The translations under genes and the position numbers were made by a program. From Cryptomeria japonica (taxonomy: Eukaryota; Streptophyta; Pinopsida; Cupressales; Cupressaceae), in assembly GCF_030272615.1 (NCBI RefSeq), contig NC_081412.1, positions 542,022,335 to 542,086,334 on the forward strand: a stretch of 64,000 nt of DNA, written 5' to 3'. The notes beneath the pieces are model-generated. The model ran no database searches and was not told where the DNA came from. It worked only from the letters and a program-made list of their open reading frames with translations. Each line of letters opens with the position of its first letter. The stretch's first letter is position 1. Of this stretch, positions 34,600-46,263 are shown piece by piece.

Positions 34600-35880
34600 T
34601 CGATTCAGAGAAGAAAGAAATCCCCCAAGACTTTGTTATCTTTGGAAGAAGAAAGGTACAAAGTAGGAGGAGGTTGAAGAAGGATTAGAGGAAGCCTCGT
34701 ACACTTATTCCGGTGCAAGATAAAAGAAAGGTCATGTAACATGTTATAAATGCAAGAACAAGTGGTGTTATGCTTATGAATGTTTGAAGGAGTTTCAGAA
34801 CAAGCTGAAAAGAAAATTTCAATATGAGGTATTAAGGAGTTTGTTGAGAATGTTGACATTTCAGTTGAGGTAAATAAACTCATCTTAGAACTTGAAACCA
34901 CTTTTTTAACGATTTCAGCAAGTTAAATTCATATTGTTTCTAGACAAGTTTGGTATGTGGACAGTGGAGTATCAAGACAGATCTGCTGACAAGAGGCTGT
35001 TCACTAGAAGAACAATTCAGAATTCAAGTGGATCTAGTCATGGACATTACTCATCAAGTGATTGGTATTAGTCCCATTCCTATTTGGATGCTTGTTGGTG
35101 TTTTCCACTTGAAAAATGTTTTTTAACCTTTTGGATTGGTCAAAAATTATTTGTTCTTTCAGCTATTACTGATAACAACTACTAAGTTGAATTTGTTCAT
35201 CATCAATTTGTAATGGTGTCTTGTATAGGGTTTGTGTAGCATTTAGTGCTCATGGAGCCTTGTTGCATGACAATACTAAGTTGTATGAGTTATGATAGAG
35301 ATGGTTTGGGCATTTGCACTTCAATGCTTTTACCTCTTTTGAAGATTGTGGTGCATGGACTGCCAAATCTCAAAGTTGATTTTCCTAGAGTGTGCATAGG
35401 ATGTGCATTTGAAAAGCACTGTAAACCTTCCTCCCATATCAGTGAGCAGAGATCAAGAGATCTTTTGAATTGACCCATTTAGATGTATTTCTTTTGTGGA
35501 TGCACATCTTCTCTCCTTTATAGGTAGCCTTTAGTATGTCTCATTTATTGATGATTCTTGTCCGAAATTCTAGATTTACTTTATGAAGATTAAAGATGAA
35601 GTAGTCAACATGATTAAAGATCTTGGTGTTCGGTGGAGAGCCAAATGAGGAAGAAGACTAAGAAAGCCAGTTCAGAAAATGGAGGAATGTACACCTCCAA
35701 TGAGTTTAAAGCTTATTGTATTGTAAAGAGGTAGCTCCAGAGAAGGCCTTCACAGGTGAGAACCTAGAATTGTTTAATTTTGGAGTTATTGGTTGCCTTA
35801 TTTACATGCATTTGTTTGCAGATAAAATGGCAAAACTGAAACCTTAAAGCAACAAAGGTATCTTTTTTTGGGTGCAGTGC
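34600..35880 (+). pseudogene. Copia relic: zinc knuckle, protease, pre-integrase, integrase
   Basis: Conceptual translation in shifting frames gives a damaged knuckle CYKCKNKW.YAYEC (about 34740), protease WYVDSGVSRQI (about 34950), pre-integrase FGHLHFNAF...GLPNLKVDFPRVCIGCAFEKHC (35300-35425) and integrase pieces ELTHLDV (35465) and SENGG.YTSNEFKAYC (35670-35720). Many stops and frameshifts show great age. The only continuous piece is 35246-35473. Confidence 0.75.
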
Positions 35881-35939
35881 AACATCTTAGACCTACTGTA
35901 TCTATTTTCTAGGCAGAGGAAGACACTGGTAAGTAAGAT

Positions 35940-36680
35940 ATAAAATTTATTGAGGGATGGTCCAAAAGTTCGTAGGAGCCTTCAATAGTGACTGAAGAGG
36001 ATAAAGCACCTACTGCATCAAATGTAGATTAGAAATCCTATTCTTATCCAATTGATTACAGCCAAAGTGGAAAGGTTTAACCACCTTCCACTTCAATCTG
36101 AAAACCAAAAGGGCTTTCTTAGGTCTTATAGGATGTAGAGAACCATGCTGGCAAGTCTAGTACAACTGATTGCAAAACTTAGATCTTATCTGGTAGTAGT
36201 AAGATAAATTAAACTACCGACTAATTATTGACATATTGTTTCATTGATCAGTGATGAAACAATGTTGGTTGAGGGCTTGATCCCAACTTCCATTTGTAGA
36301 TGTAGGATTACATTCAGTCATTCAGATTTTTTCTATAAGAGGTTTGGCTTACTCAGTTTGTGATACAAAATTTTTGTGATTAGTTTGCCAAAAGTCTACA
36401 CCTAAACAATATTGAATCAGGCCTAGATTTGTCATTTAAGACACAAAACGTATATCATGTTTCACCTGTTCAATTAAAATTTAAAATAGCACTACATTCA
36501 GTGATGACAAGATCATCAACATAGACAATTAGGATATTATTCACCACCATCAATTTTGACATAGAGAGTGAGTTTAGAATGGCTTTTTCTAAAACCAAAA
36601 TCTCTAAGATATTGATCACTTGTTAAATACCAGGTTTAAAAAGTCTGCTTAAATCCATACAAGGACTTTACCAACCTGCA
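35940..36680 (-). pseudogene. Copia reverse transcriptase relic, opposite strand
   Basis: On the minus strand the stretch near 36660-36510 reads in fragments as LVKSLYGFKQT..., GFRKSHSKLTLYVKIDG and ILIVYVDDLVITE (catalytic YVDDL near 36511-36530), then DMTNLGLIQYCLGVDFWQTNHKNFVSQ. It faces the plus-strand integrase relic, so the two are not parts of one uninverted element. Heavily mutated. Confidence 0.7.
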
Positions 36681-36683
36681 AAC

Positions 36684-38060
36684 TGTTGTGAGGTATTCAC
36701 ACATCGCCCCATTGCGAATGGGGACCCCCCCACTTTTTGCTTTCTAGGTTGTCTTAAAGTCTTTGCTATTAATCTTTGCATTGAAGAAATAGAGTTTCTC
36801 AAGTAGCTAGAGAGTCATCATGTCAGGTTGGTCTCCTAAATGGAGTGAAGTAGGACATCAAGTGTTGCAAAAATGATTTAAGATTGAACAAATTGGGCAA
36901 AGTCAGGTGAAAGGACTAAGTCAAGAATCTTTCCTAAGGATGCTTACCTTGCTCCCTTGTTGGAGCGAAATTTGCCCAAGTACCTGGATCTCGTACCTTG
37001 CTAAGGACATAGACTCTTGTACCTTGCAAAGGTCTTAGAGCGAATTTTTTTATCAAGTCTCGTCCTTGGAGAGGTCTAAGAGCGATTTTCAAGCCATGTC
37101 CTTGGAAAGGTCCTGGAGCGAACCTTGACCTTGTCCTTCCAAAGGACATTGAGCGAACTTTTTCACTTAACCATGTACCTTGCTCAAAGCTTGGGGCGAA
37201 TTTTGTTATCAAGAGATATGTACCTTGCTTCAAGATTGGAGCAAATCTTTTAGACCCTGTCCTTGGGAAGGACATGGAGCGAATCTTTTAGACCCTGTCC
37301 TTGGAGAGGTCATGGAGCGAAATTTCTTACTCGACCTTGTCCTTGCTAAGATCATAGAGTGAACATTTTCTTGTCCTCCCAAAGGTCTTGGGGTGAATAT
37401 TGAGTCATGTCCTTCTAGAGGTCCTGGAGCGAAGTCGACCTAAGGACATGGAGCGAACTTCCTTATCTTGACCTTGTCCTTGCTAAGGACATGGAACGAA
37501 CATTCTATTTTTAGGTCATGTCCTTGCAAAGGACAGGAAGCGAATTACATTTTGAGTCTTGTCCATGCCAAGGTCAGAAAGCAAATTCCACCTTGTCCTT
37601 ACCAAGGTCTTGGAGTGAAATTCTGATTAAGGACAAAGAGCGAATTTTCATTATAGGCCCTGTCCTTCCTAAGGACGAAGAGTGAATTTTCATTATAGGT
37701 CTTGTCCTTCCTAAGGACGAAGAGTGAATTTTCATTATAGGTCTTGTCCTCCCAAAGGACATGGAGCAAAATTTTACTTGGACCTTGTCCTTCCAAAGGA
37801 CATAGAGCGAACTTTTTGCCTTGACCTCATCCTTCCTAAGGACAGAGAGAGAAATTCTCATTTAGACCCTGTCCTTGGAAAGGACATGGAGCGATTTTTT
37901 TCATGAAGGCATGCCCTTCCAAAGGACATAGAGCGAACCTCAAAGTTCTAGAGCAAATTTTTTGAAATCATGTATTAAACAAATTCCTCAAATCCAAGAG
38001 GTGAAGTAGACCAACATGGGAAAGGTGATTTGTTATTTTAAAGTGATTCGGCCTTATACT
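36684..38060 (+). mobile_element. Terminus and U3-like region of a large LTR-type element (hairpin-array family)
   Basis: It begins TGTTGTGAGGTATTCACACA, which matches in inverted orientation the terminus at 56516 (complement of TGTTGTGACCATTTCACACA), including the CCCCAT...ATGGGG hairpin and GGGGACCCCC run. The hairpin array follows, then a CTATAAAGG promoter at ~38085. It interrupts the copia RT relic. The right end was not located, so only the left ~1.4 kb is claimed. Confidence 0.65.
36949..37937 (+). repeat. Hairpin tandem array 1, ~22 units of about 34-46 bp
   Basis: Each unit is a short stem-loop such as GTCCTTCCAAAGGAC followed by a tail like ATGGAGCGAA. Starts of the stem fall at 37062, 37098, 37133, 37174, 37220, 37259, 37297, 37340, 37374, 37409, 37476, 37520, 37561, 37595, 37662, 37704, 37746, 37787, 37829, 37871 and 37914; the last seven are 41-43 bp apart. 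Loop and stem bases vary but GTCC...GGAC pairing is largely kept. Confidence 0.9.
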
Positions 38061-38082
38061 CAAAAGACATGACCTTTACCCT

Positions 38083-38093
38083 AAGTGCCTATA
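38083..38093 (+). promoter_or_regulatory. TATA-like promoter downstream of array 1
   Basis: CTATAAAGGAGAAGTTAGAA aligns with the minus-strand TTATAAGGGGAGTG at ~53957 in the intact unit, including the following CATTCATT. It marks the probable transcription start of this element family. Confidence 0.55.
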
Positions 38094-38472
38094 AAGGAGA
38101 AGTTAGAACATTCATTCTAACCATCAACTCAAACATTCTCTTCTCTTCAAATGCGAATATGGGAGCATAATTAGCAAACTTCAACAAAACATTAGTGAAT
38201 TCCATTATCATAAGGTCGAATTTCATCATTGGAGATGTAGGTCTAATCTTTTGGAGCAGGCGAGATTCATCATTTGAGCACAAAAGAGAAGCGAATTTGC
38301 TTAGCCGGCAAGCTTATCAGCCAACGAATTCAACTCAAGTCAGCCCAAATTTTCTCTAGGACATTAAGTTTGCCTTCCACATGACTAATTCATTTATTAC
38401 TGTCAGTCCTTTGATTAGATTTAGAAAGAAATCATCAAAAAATCAAAGATTAGATCAAGTTGTATATCATGT

Positions 38473-38658
38473 ATGTTTGATGTGCAATTGTTCATTTTGC
38501 AGGAGGTAAGGAAAGAGATCAAATGGGCCAAGCTAAAGGAGGATCGGAACAAGGATCTCAAGGAGAGAATTTCAGCATCAAGGTCAAAATACAAGGAAGA
38601 GGCCTTCAAGAAGTTTCATCAACATCAAGAACACCTCAAATGCATTGAGAAGTCTTAA
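38473..38658 (+). other. Exon-like lysine/glutamate-rich segment
   Basis: An acceptor-like CATTTTGCAG at 38494-38503 precedes GAGGTAAGGAAAGAGATC. The frame (EIKWAKLKEDRNKDLKER, KEEAFKKFHQHQEHLKC) is rich in charged residues, probably helical, and ends at a stop at 38658. It may be a short exon of the element starting at 36684. Function unknown. Confidence 0.35.
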
Positions 38659-41600
38659 AGTGATACTAGGTTGAAAAACTTCAAATATTCAACAGCTACA
38701 AGCAGTAGAGCGGGATATCTTCAAGGTTCTCATTCTATCATATTGACATGAAGAGATCATAAGATGGCAAAGGAGAGATCATACAATCACTCCAAGGCAA
38801 GCAAGAAAGGATGGAAGGACTTAGCTATATCAATAATTTTCATCACCACTACTTTGAGCAAGCTAGATAATGTTGAGGATCAAGAGATATCTCTTGATAT
38901 CTCTTCATTATGATGAATCTATCTAGTTTGCAAAGATGCAAGTTAAAGGTGTCGTCCTAGTCATCATCCCAGTCACCATTAACCAATCAGGGAAGGTCTA
39001 CCTTAGCAAGTCTTGATTTAATGTACCAGACTCACCCATGGATGCACAAACTCTGATGTACCTGTAGATGGAGGAAATGGATTGAATATAAGACTCAATC
39101 TTCCAACATCCAACAATGAAGTACCTGCAAAACAAACACATGCAAATGCAAATATCTAAGCTAAAACACACATGCATGCAACAAAAATTCACCCCATTGC
39201 ACTCCTATTCCTCAAGATTTCACATTTGATATATTTGCTCTCAAAAGCACTTATGCAAAAAGCTATGAGGAAATGGAGATTTGAGAATGCAAATAAAGCA
39301 GATAAGATGTCAAGATAATGGAATGCAAACTGACATAAGTTCGACGCATAAAGATGAGATCCTCAAATAAGAGAGAGGGGCTTGTTTAAATAGATTTTCT
39401 CCGGGCAAGTTCATGTTGTGGGATGAATGCGGGATAATGCAAGATGAGTGGTAAATGGGAAATGGTAAGTGGTAGGAGGGGATATTTAAGGGTTTTATTA
39501 AATAAATAGAGAAATTGTATAACGTGAATGCATGAAGGTGTATGCATGATATAATGTTTTATTTAATAAATTTAATGGATAAATGGTAATATATTAATAA
39601 TAATATAATAAAATATGGAAATTATGAATAATGAATTATGGAGAAATAATAGTGTAATAATAAGGACTCGCCCGATATTCAAAGAAATTTGGAATTAAAT
39701 GCAGACAAATTAATGGAAATTTTTATGTGTCTACATTTTGCCCCTCTTTGAGACAATGCAGCATGTCGCGTTGTTTCAAAGAAAATGATCAACTGATATA
39801 TGCCCCAGAGGTGTCTTGGTAAGGGTGATGATTGATTGGTTATGCCCCCTCGAGAGATTGATCGAACAGAATGATGGGGATTGATCTCTCGATAGATCAT
39901 GGGAGAGAAGATTGGATGATTGATATTGCTCAAGTGATTAGATTGAGATGTACATTTGATAGAAATGCACAGTTGATGAAGCGTAACTGAACAATTGATG
40001 GAAATGAACATTATAGCCGAATTGATAAGCTGATTGAGCTGATTGAGCTGATTAAGCTGATAAGGATTGATGCTAGCGCAAGATAAGGTGATCCAATGAT
40101 TGATTGATTGATCTAGGGCATTGAGATTGCAAGAAGCAAGGTGGTTAATAAAGAGATTAAAGATTCAAAGACATGCATCGGTTGGATAAAGTGTTTGATC
40201 GATCTCACTGCAATAAGAAGAATGAAGAAGATGATGAAAGAAATGATGAAAAAGATAGATGAAAAGGAAGATGAGAAGAGAAAAGTGATGATTATGAAGA
40301 ATGATGAGAAAGAGGATATGAAAGGTGATGAGAATTCTTGTGCTTTTTAAGTGCCTGTATCATCATCGAGCTTTTTATAGCAAAAAGGCAAAAAATCATT
40401 TGGATATGAATTAAATCTAAATGAATCAGTCACACCAATTGCGAGAAAGAAAATATATCAGACAGTAAAGGAATGCCTCAGTGTGTATCAGACCAATATG
40501 TCCTCGATGATCTTAAGCGATCATGTCCTAAGATGTGTCATCATATTCCTAAGGAACATCCTGCAAGCAGCAAACAAGTGAACATGCCCCATCCTCGCCT
40601 TTCTAGTCAATGACATCCTGGAGATAAAATCTCTAGTCAGAGACATCCCGGAAAAGCTAAAAGACATGTCACCAAAAAGGAAAATAAAAAACAATAAAGA
40701 GAAAATAAGCAAACAACATGTTTCATGTCGAATGATTTTTTTGTTCACAATTGATGGGTTCGGGTGTATAAGTTGATCAGATGTTGTCCTGTTTGCTTAA
40801 TTTAAGTCTTGTCCCATCATGAGTCTGTTGAGGTTTTTCAGGAGATTTTATGATTTTTTAGATTTTTTCAGGACATTTTATGTTTTTAAAGATTTTTTTT
40901 AGGACATTTTATGATTTTAAAGATTTTTTTAGGGACATTTTATGATTTTTATGATTCTTTCAGGACATTTTATGATTTTTAAGATTTTTTCAGGACATTT
41001 TACGATTTTTATGATTTTTTCATGTTTGCCCCTTGTGTCTAGCAAGGTAAAAGGGATTTTGAGTGGATGAATGAATTAATAGGACATGAATGGATAAGCG
41101 AATGATGGAGAAAGCTTATGTGATTGTCAAGGATTATCGCAGAATAGGGTAGCATGTTAATCCAAGCTCAAGGACCAGATAGAGCAATATAAAGCAAGGG
41201 TATGGTGTAACTAATGTCATATGGTCCAAAGAAATGACCATGTCAAGAGGTTTGTTACATTTTATGTCCTTAGTTCGGATCAAGATCAAGGGATAGATTT
41301 GGCTAGGACGTAGATAGGATACACAATTCTAAGGGTGATAATGAAGGATAGGAGCTGAAGGGTGTGGATCAAGTACAATAAATATGACACACAAAGCCTG
41401 CAAAGGTCCTTAACCTTGTCAAGATCAAAGGTGGAAAAAGGGATATGGATGGATATAGAGTGAATAAGAGATAATGGAGGATGGGGGATAATAGATGGAT
41501 GCACATAGATGTAACTTGCCCCCAGTGAATAGTGCAAGAAGATAATGGATTACGCATGACGCCTGTTTGCCAGGTTTTCATCATGGTACTTACCCAAGGT

Positions 41601-41680
41601 GCCTGTTTGCCAGGGTTTCACCAGTGGATGAATTTGTTTTCTCTTTACTTTTTCTGATTTTTCACTTTTTTTTAAAAGAA
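38659..41680. other. Unrecognised AT-rich DNA, probably element interior
   Basis: No domain is seen. 40840-41030 holds a minisatellite (separate entry). ORFs at 40141 and 40521 are Met/Lys- or Phe-rich and without motifs. Confidence 0.5.
40838..41030. repeat. ~30-bp minisatellite, about 6 units
   Basis: The core CAGGACATTTTATGATTTTT recurs at about 40839, 40870, 40901, 40932, 40961 and 40991 with T-run length changes. Confidence 0.85.
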
Positions 41681-41960
41681 TTTAGGGCGAGGGCGGGCAA
41701 GCGGCTGTGCCCTAGCCGCAGTGCCAAGGAAACAACACGGGCGGCGCTCACGGCGGTGCCCGCAGGTGCCGCGGCGCCCTGCGGCCACCGCGGCCCCTGC
41801 GGCCACCGCCGTGGGCCGCAGCCGCAGCCGCAGTGGTCTGCAAACACCGGTAGGGAAAGGAGCGGGGGGGAGAGGGGAGGAGGAGCGGGTGGAGCTCCGC
41901 TCCCCGCCCTCCAACCCCAAGGGTTTCGTTTGGTAGAACTCGCCCAGGCCGAAGCAAAGA
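41680..41960. other. GC-rich island in AT-rich DNA
   Basis: About 280 bp, rich in GCCGC, GCGGC and CCGCAG words with many CpG. ORFs are open on both strands and in several frames (Ala/Gly/Pro/Arg-rich), which is a composition effect, not proof of a gene. It might be a 5' exon, a U3 GC block or an imported fragment. Imperfect direct copies of GCCTGTTTGCCAGG(G)TTTCA lie just upstream (41562 and 41601). Confidence 0.6.
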
Positions 41961-44379
41961 CAAACGCCCAGGCCAAAAAAAATATATAAATTTCATTTTT
42001 CTTTAAAAACCACACAGTCCGATAAATATCACAACGCCCAGCACGAAAATGATAAGAAATTTCGATTTAAAAATAAATTCGATTTTAAAGGGACTGGTTC
42101 GGTAACAATTTCTTGGTGATTTCATCCTTCCCTAAATACGAAGGGGTTTCAAACGCCCAAACAACCATGAGGAAAAACACACCTCAAATAAATTTATTTT
42201 TATTAATCAAAGAGAAAACCAGACATGGCAAGATAATCCATTTTAACATAATGATGCAGCCATGCATTTTCTTGAAGAACACAGCTAAAACATGGATTTA
42301 AACTCACAAATCCAATTTAAAACTGAAAGCAATCAAAGATTGAATTTGGCAACAAGCAACCATTTTCACAACAACCAGGGAAGAACATTTTGGATAAACC
42401 CTACCTTCATACGCAATCCTGGCATGGCTGAAGGAGAGCCCCAATCTTCAGCTCCCAAATCCTCCAATTTTCATTCCCAACCAAAATCTTTCCAAAAATG
42501 TCCATCCCTCAATATTTTCCCCAAATTTTGGGTTATATGCAAGAGTTGACCCAAAAAAATTCTATTTTTGGAATTAAAATCTTTATTTACAAATAATTCA
42601 CCAAATAATTCCTTTCTAATTAAAACAACAAATTAACTTGCTTTATCAATTCAAAATTCGATTTCTCAATCAAATCAATTTAACCTTTCAAATTTAATAA
42701 TCCAACAGAAAACAATTAAACCTATCGCAATTAAATACAAATCTTTCTTTTTTCAACAGCATATATACAATGCACTTAATATTCCAAATCAGACATTAAA
42801 TCGAATTCACTCCCAATATAAATAAGCAATCCAATAACAACGAAACTCGCATAACGGAAACCAGATTAATTTAGTCCATTAATCTTCAAAGCACAAACGC
42901 ATAAATAATCAAAATAATCACTTAGGACTAATTAACCAATTAACCAAACACACCAGGCACGCAAATCGAGAAAGCCAACCAAACAGACGACTCGCAAACC
43001 CAAACAAAAAGGGAACATCGACGACGACTGGCGATGCTCACTGGAGCACGACTAAGGTCAACTAGGGTCTTACGACCACCTAATCCAACTCTAAGGATTA
43101 AAAGAGGTACACTCTCACCTGCAAAACCAGGTGACGACGAACCTCGCACTCATGCGACTTCGTACCTGAAATCTCCTGCAACCAAAGATCATACATGCAT
43201 ACATATATAAAATTTAATGAAAACGTTAGCCTGATATTGATACCACGAAATAGGAACACTGAATAACTTGCATATAACTAGTGTGAAACCACATCATCAG
43301 CTATGCGTAAAATCAATCATCTGACTATAACATAATATTACGATGAACTAATCAAGATTAAACCAAGGTTAAAGATTGATTAGGGTAGGGGGTACTACAA
43401 TCTCACTTATAGATAGGAGGTTTTTGTTGATGTATGGGACATACAAAACATTCTTAAATGCATACTTTACACCAAGGATGAAAAAATTGCGAATAAATCG
43501 GTTGAATCGCGATTTACCGCAATGCAAATACCTAGCCGATTTAATCGGCCATAAAATCGTGACAGATATTTTCCGGAAAATCGCGAGTTTTGGGTGGAAT
43601 AAATCGGGTTAAAATCGCGATTAACTTTTACAATATCGCGTCATAAAAAAACCCTAATTTCTTAAAAACGAAAAACTAAAAAACTAAAACGCGGACATAA
43701 AAAAAAAAGGTGATTTCTTCATCGCGTGACTGTGCTCCCCGATGCCCGACGCGATTTCGGCTTCCTCCGCGCGATTTCGTCTTCGGCAATAAAGTTATTT
43801 TACATGAAATTATTCTGTGTATCATGGATGCATTGATTGTAGGATTCACACAAAGTGTATCTGTCGAAAGGGCTTCATATACTTTAAGCAACTGCTAGCA
43901 GGCATAAAGCCAAATTCTGCAACCTTTGCCAACACACTAACAGCCAGTATGGGTGTGCCGGAGTAGAGTAAGGAGAATAGCGTAAGGTAAAATGTTTAAT
44001 TGTAGATTCTAATTTACTCAAGAATGTGCATGGTATAGGAGACCGATGCAGAAGTTAAGACAACCATCGATTTGGATAAGAAGCCAATCAGTCAAAGAGT
44101 CAAATGAATTATTGAATGGCAGAAATAATTTGCAGTTTATTAAAAATTTCCAATGTTCGATAATTTTATCGATTTTTTCCCAATTTTTAAAAAAATTTCG
44201 GCCAAAAGATGTATTGCCGATTAAGATATTTACATCTTTGATTTACACCATTATTCAATGTCACCTTAACTTTTCCACATCATTTTACAAAGTGAGTTCA
44301 ACCTTCACCCAAAGAAACAAATTCACTACTAGTTTATCCTCGTCAAAACTTACATACTAGTCTTTGAGGCATGTATAGT
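41961..44379. other. No gene recognised; AATCGCGATT-type relic
   Basis: 43490-43625 carries several AAATCGCGA / AATCGGTT words related to 31590-31680. 42940-43160 is slightly less AT-rich but lacks a convincing ORF. Confidence 0.5.
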
Positions 44380-45500
44380 GTCAAGATGCACTAGAGTTGA
44401 AATGCCTAGTTCTAGACTCAACAGATTGGTTTTGTTTTGCTACAAAAGCAAAGTCATCCATTGTTCCTTGTTCATTTTTCTCAGCAATATTTGCATATTG
44501 TGACTTCTTTTGACCACTTGCAAGATCTTGTTGTTGCTTCCAACAATCTTTCGTGAAGTGTCTTGGCTTTTTACGGTAGTATCATTTCCACTTATCTTTG
44601 CATTGAGTTATTGCCCTTTGAAGATTCACCTAATGAACTAGTTGCTTTATTTTATTTTCTTTGTTCTTGCTTCGTGCACTAAATACACTCTCTATGATGT
44701 TTGAATCTGTTGCTCCTAGTTGTTCTTGCCTTATTCCTTTTTTGAAAGAAGTGCCGACAAATTCTCAAAATCATGTTCTTTAGTCTCCACACTTAGGTGC
44801 AAGGACTCAAATCATGATGGCAAATTATGCATTATTAACATAACCAAATCTTGATCATCCATTGGCTTTTCAATGGCTACCAGTTGATCACTAAAACCCT
44901 TCACATGCAAAAGCTAGTTAGAAATATATCCTCCCAACAATTTATTGGAAAACAAAAGTTTTTCTTTTTTGGTAACTCAGCGTTTCCTCACGACCCAACA
45001 CGGGACCCAATTTTGGGGCGAGTTGGGGCAAGACTAATCTCTGGGGATGACGGCAACTGCTCAGAAGCCTCTGTCATTGGATGATTCTAGATGTTGAGTC
45101 AAACTCGGGACGTCATGGATCTAGACTGGATGCCTTTTTCCAATTGTGCCACTCCTTTGGGCTGGAAAAAAGAAGATTTTAAAAGTACAAAGCTCTCTTA
45201 ATTTCTAATGCTTGATATTTTGGTTTGAGACTTTCCCACAATGCTGAAGCTACAGTGACATTTCTAACCTATGGCAGTAGTGCATCAGCAATGGACAATT
45301 TTAGAAGCATTAAACCTTATGCCTTTTGTCATAGTCTGCTGGATGATCTTCAGGTTGTGCCTCCTTGTCCAACATAATTTTTCAAAATCACAATACTAAC
45401 AAATAGTGAGTATTTTGTGATTCCACTGGCTATAATTCTTGCTAGTCAACAATTGAGAGTCAGGCAAAAGCAATGTTTGGATTCCTGCCATGTCAGAACA
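44380..45500 (-). pseudogene. Copia gag relic
   Basis: Minus-strand fragments: the start MAGIQTLLLPDSQLLTSKNY at ~45497, a middle GFSDQLVAIEKPMDDQDLVM near 44840-44905 followed by NLPS, and a knuckle-like KKPRHFTKDCWKQQQDLASG near 44530-44580 before QKKSQYANIAEK. About 190 bp of less AT-rich foreign-looking sequence near 44985-45170 interrupts it. Stops and frameshifts are abundant. Confidence 0.7.
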
Positions 45501-46247
45501 CTCCACTAGACTTGAGATTGATGAAAACAATTAAATCCTGTTAGAATTGGAACAAAAACACTGTAAAGGGATGTTTTAGACTCCACTAGACACAATGTGA
45601 CAACTTTTAGGGGGAAAATTCTTTCTAGAAGAGAATATTTAAATTGTACGCTATTTCTCCAAGACAAGTTGAAATATTTGAATACAAAGTTCAAGCTTTA
45701 TAAAATTGATAAATCTTAAAACTCTATATTAAATGCCAAAATAAAACTCATACTTCTTTCTCCCTCATGCCTTACAGATCTGAACAGCTCTTGATCTCAC
45801 AAATTGCAGGCAGATCTCTCACATCTCACAATTGCAGGCATTACCACTCCTTGGATAGTGCACACCTAAATACTTTTGACTAATTAATTTGCTGCTTTTT
45901 ATCAATCTCCACTTGGAATATAATCAAATGTCCAAGTTTTAGGAAAGTAATAAAGCATATAATTTTTTTTAAAGCAGTTACTTAAATGCTATAAATATGT
46001 AAGTATAATTGTTTCAGTCAAGTGTCTTTCTCCAGTCGCTTGTGGTTCAAATGCTTCTTAATACTCTTTATCTTTCAGAATTTTACATGCTGCCATGTAA
46101 CATTGCAGATCTTCACGCGCTATTCTCTGAAGGTGCGCTCTGTTTCAGCTGCACTTTCAAATAAATTAGCATGCCTCTCCAAGCATCTTCACACCACTCA
46201 CTACCTTTTCAGCAAAAATCCCTCTCAAATGTTTAGCAATTCACAAG
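45501..46247 (-). other. Probable leader of the gag relic
   Basis: Non-coding DNA between the gag start and the PBS-like site at 46248; repeats of TCTCACA.ATTGCAGGCA occur near 45800-45840. Confidence 0.45.
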
Positions 46248-46259
46248 GCTCTAATACCA
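46248..46259 (-). promoter_or_regulatory. Degenerate PBS of the gag relic
   Basis: The minus strand reads TGGTATTAGAGC, one mismatch from the usual PBS. The adjacent LTR of this relic is missing because another copia inserted 4 bp away, at 46264. Confidence 0.55.
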
Positions 46260-46263
46260 TATT

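Noticed and set aside
36934-37906. ORFs with repeated LGRTRPIMKIHS-like peptides through array 1
   Set aside because: Periodic translation of the 42-bp hairpin repeat, broken in each frame.
36949-37937. Possible CRISPR array
   Set aside because: Units vary in length and sequence, there are no unique equal-length spacers and no cas genes, and the context is plant retrotransposon DNA.
41567-42015. Overlapping Ala/Gly/Pro/Arg-rich ORFs on both strands
   Set aside because: GC-rich composition opens all frames; no motif or start context favours one.
43940-44350. Small ORF at 44046-44360 as a gene
   Set aside because: Ser/Phe/Ile-rich, no start context or domain, and next to TE relics.
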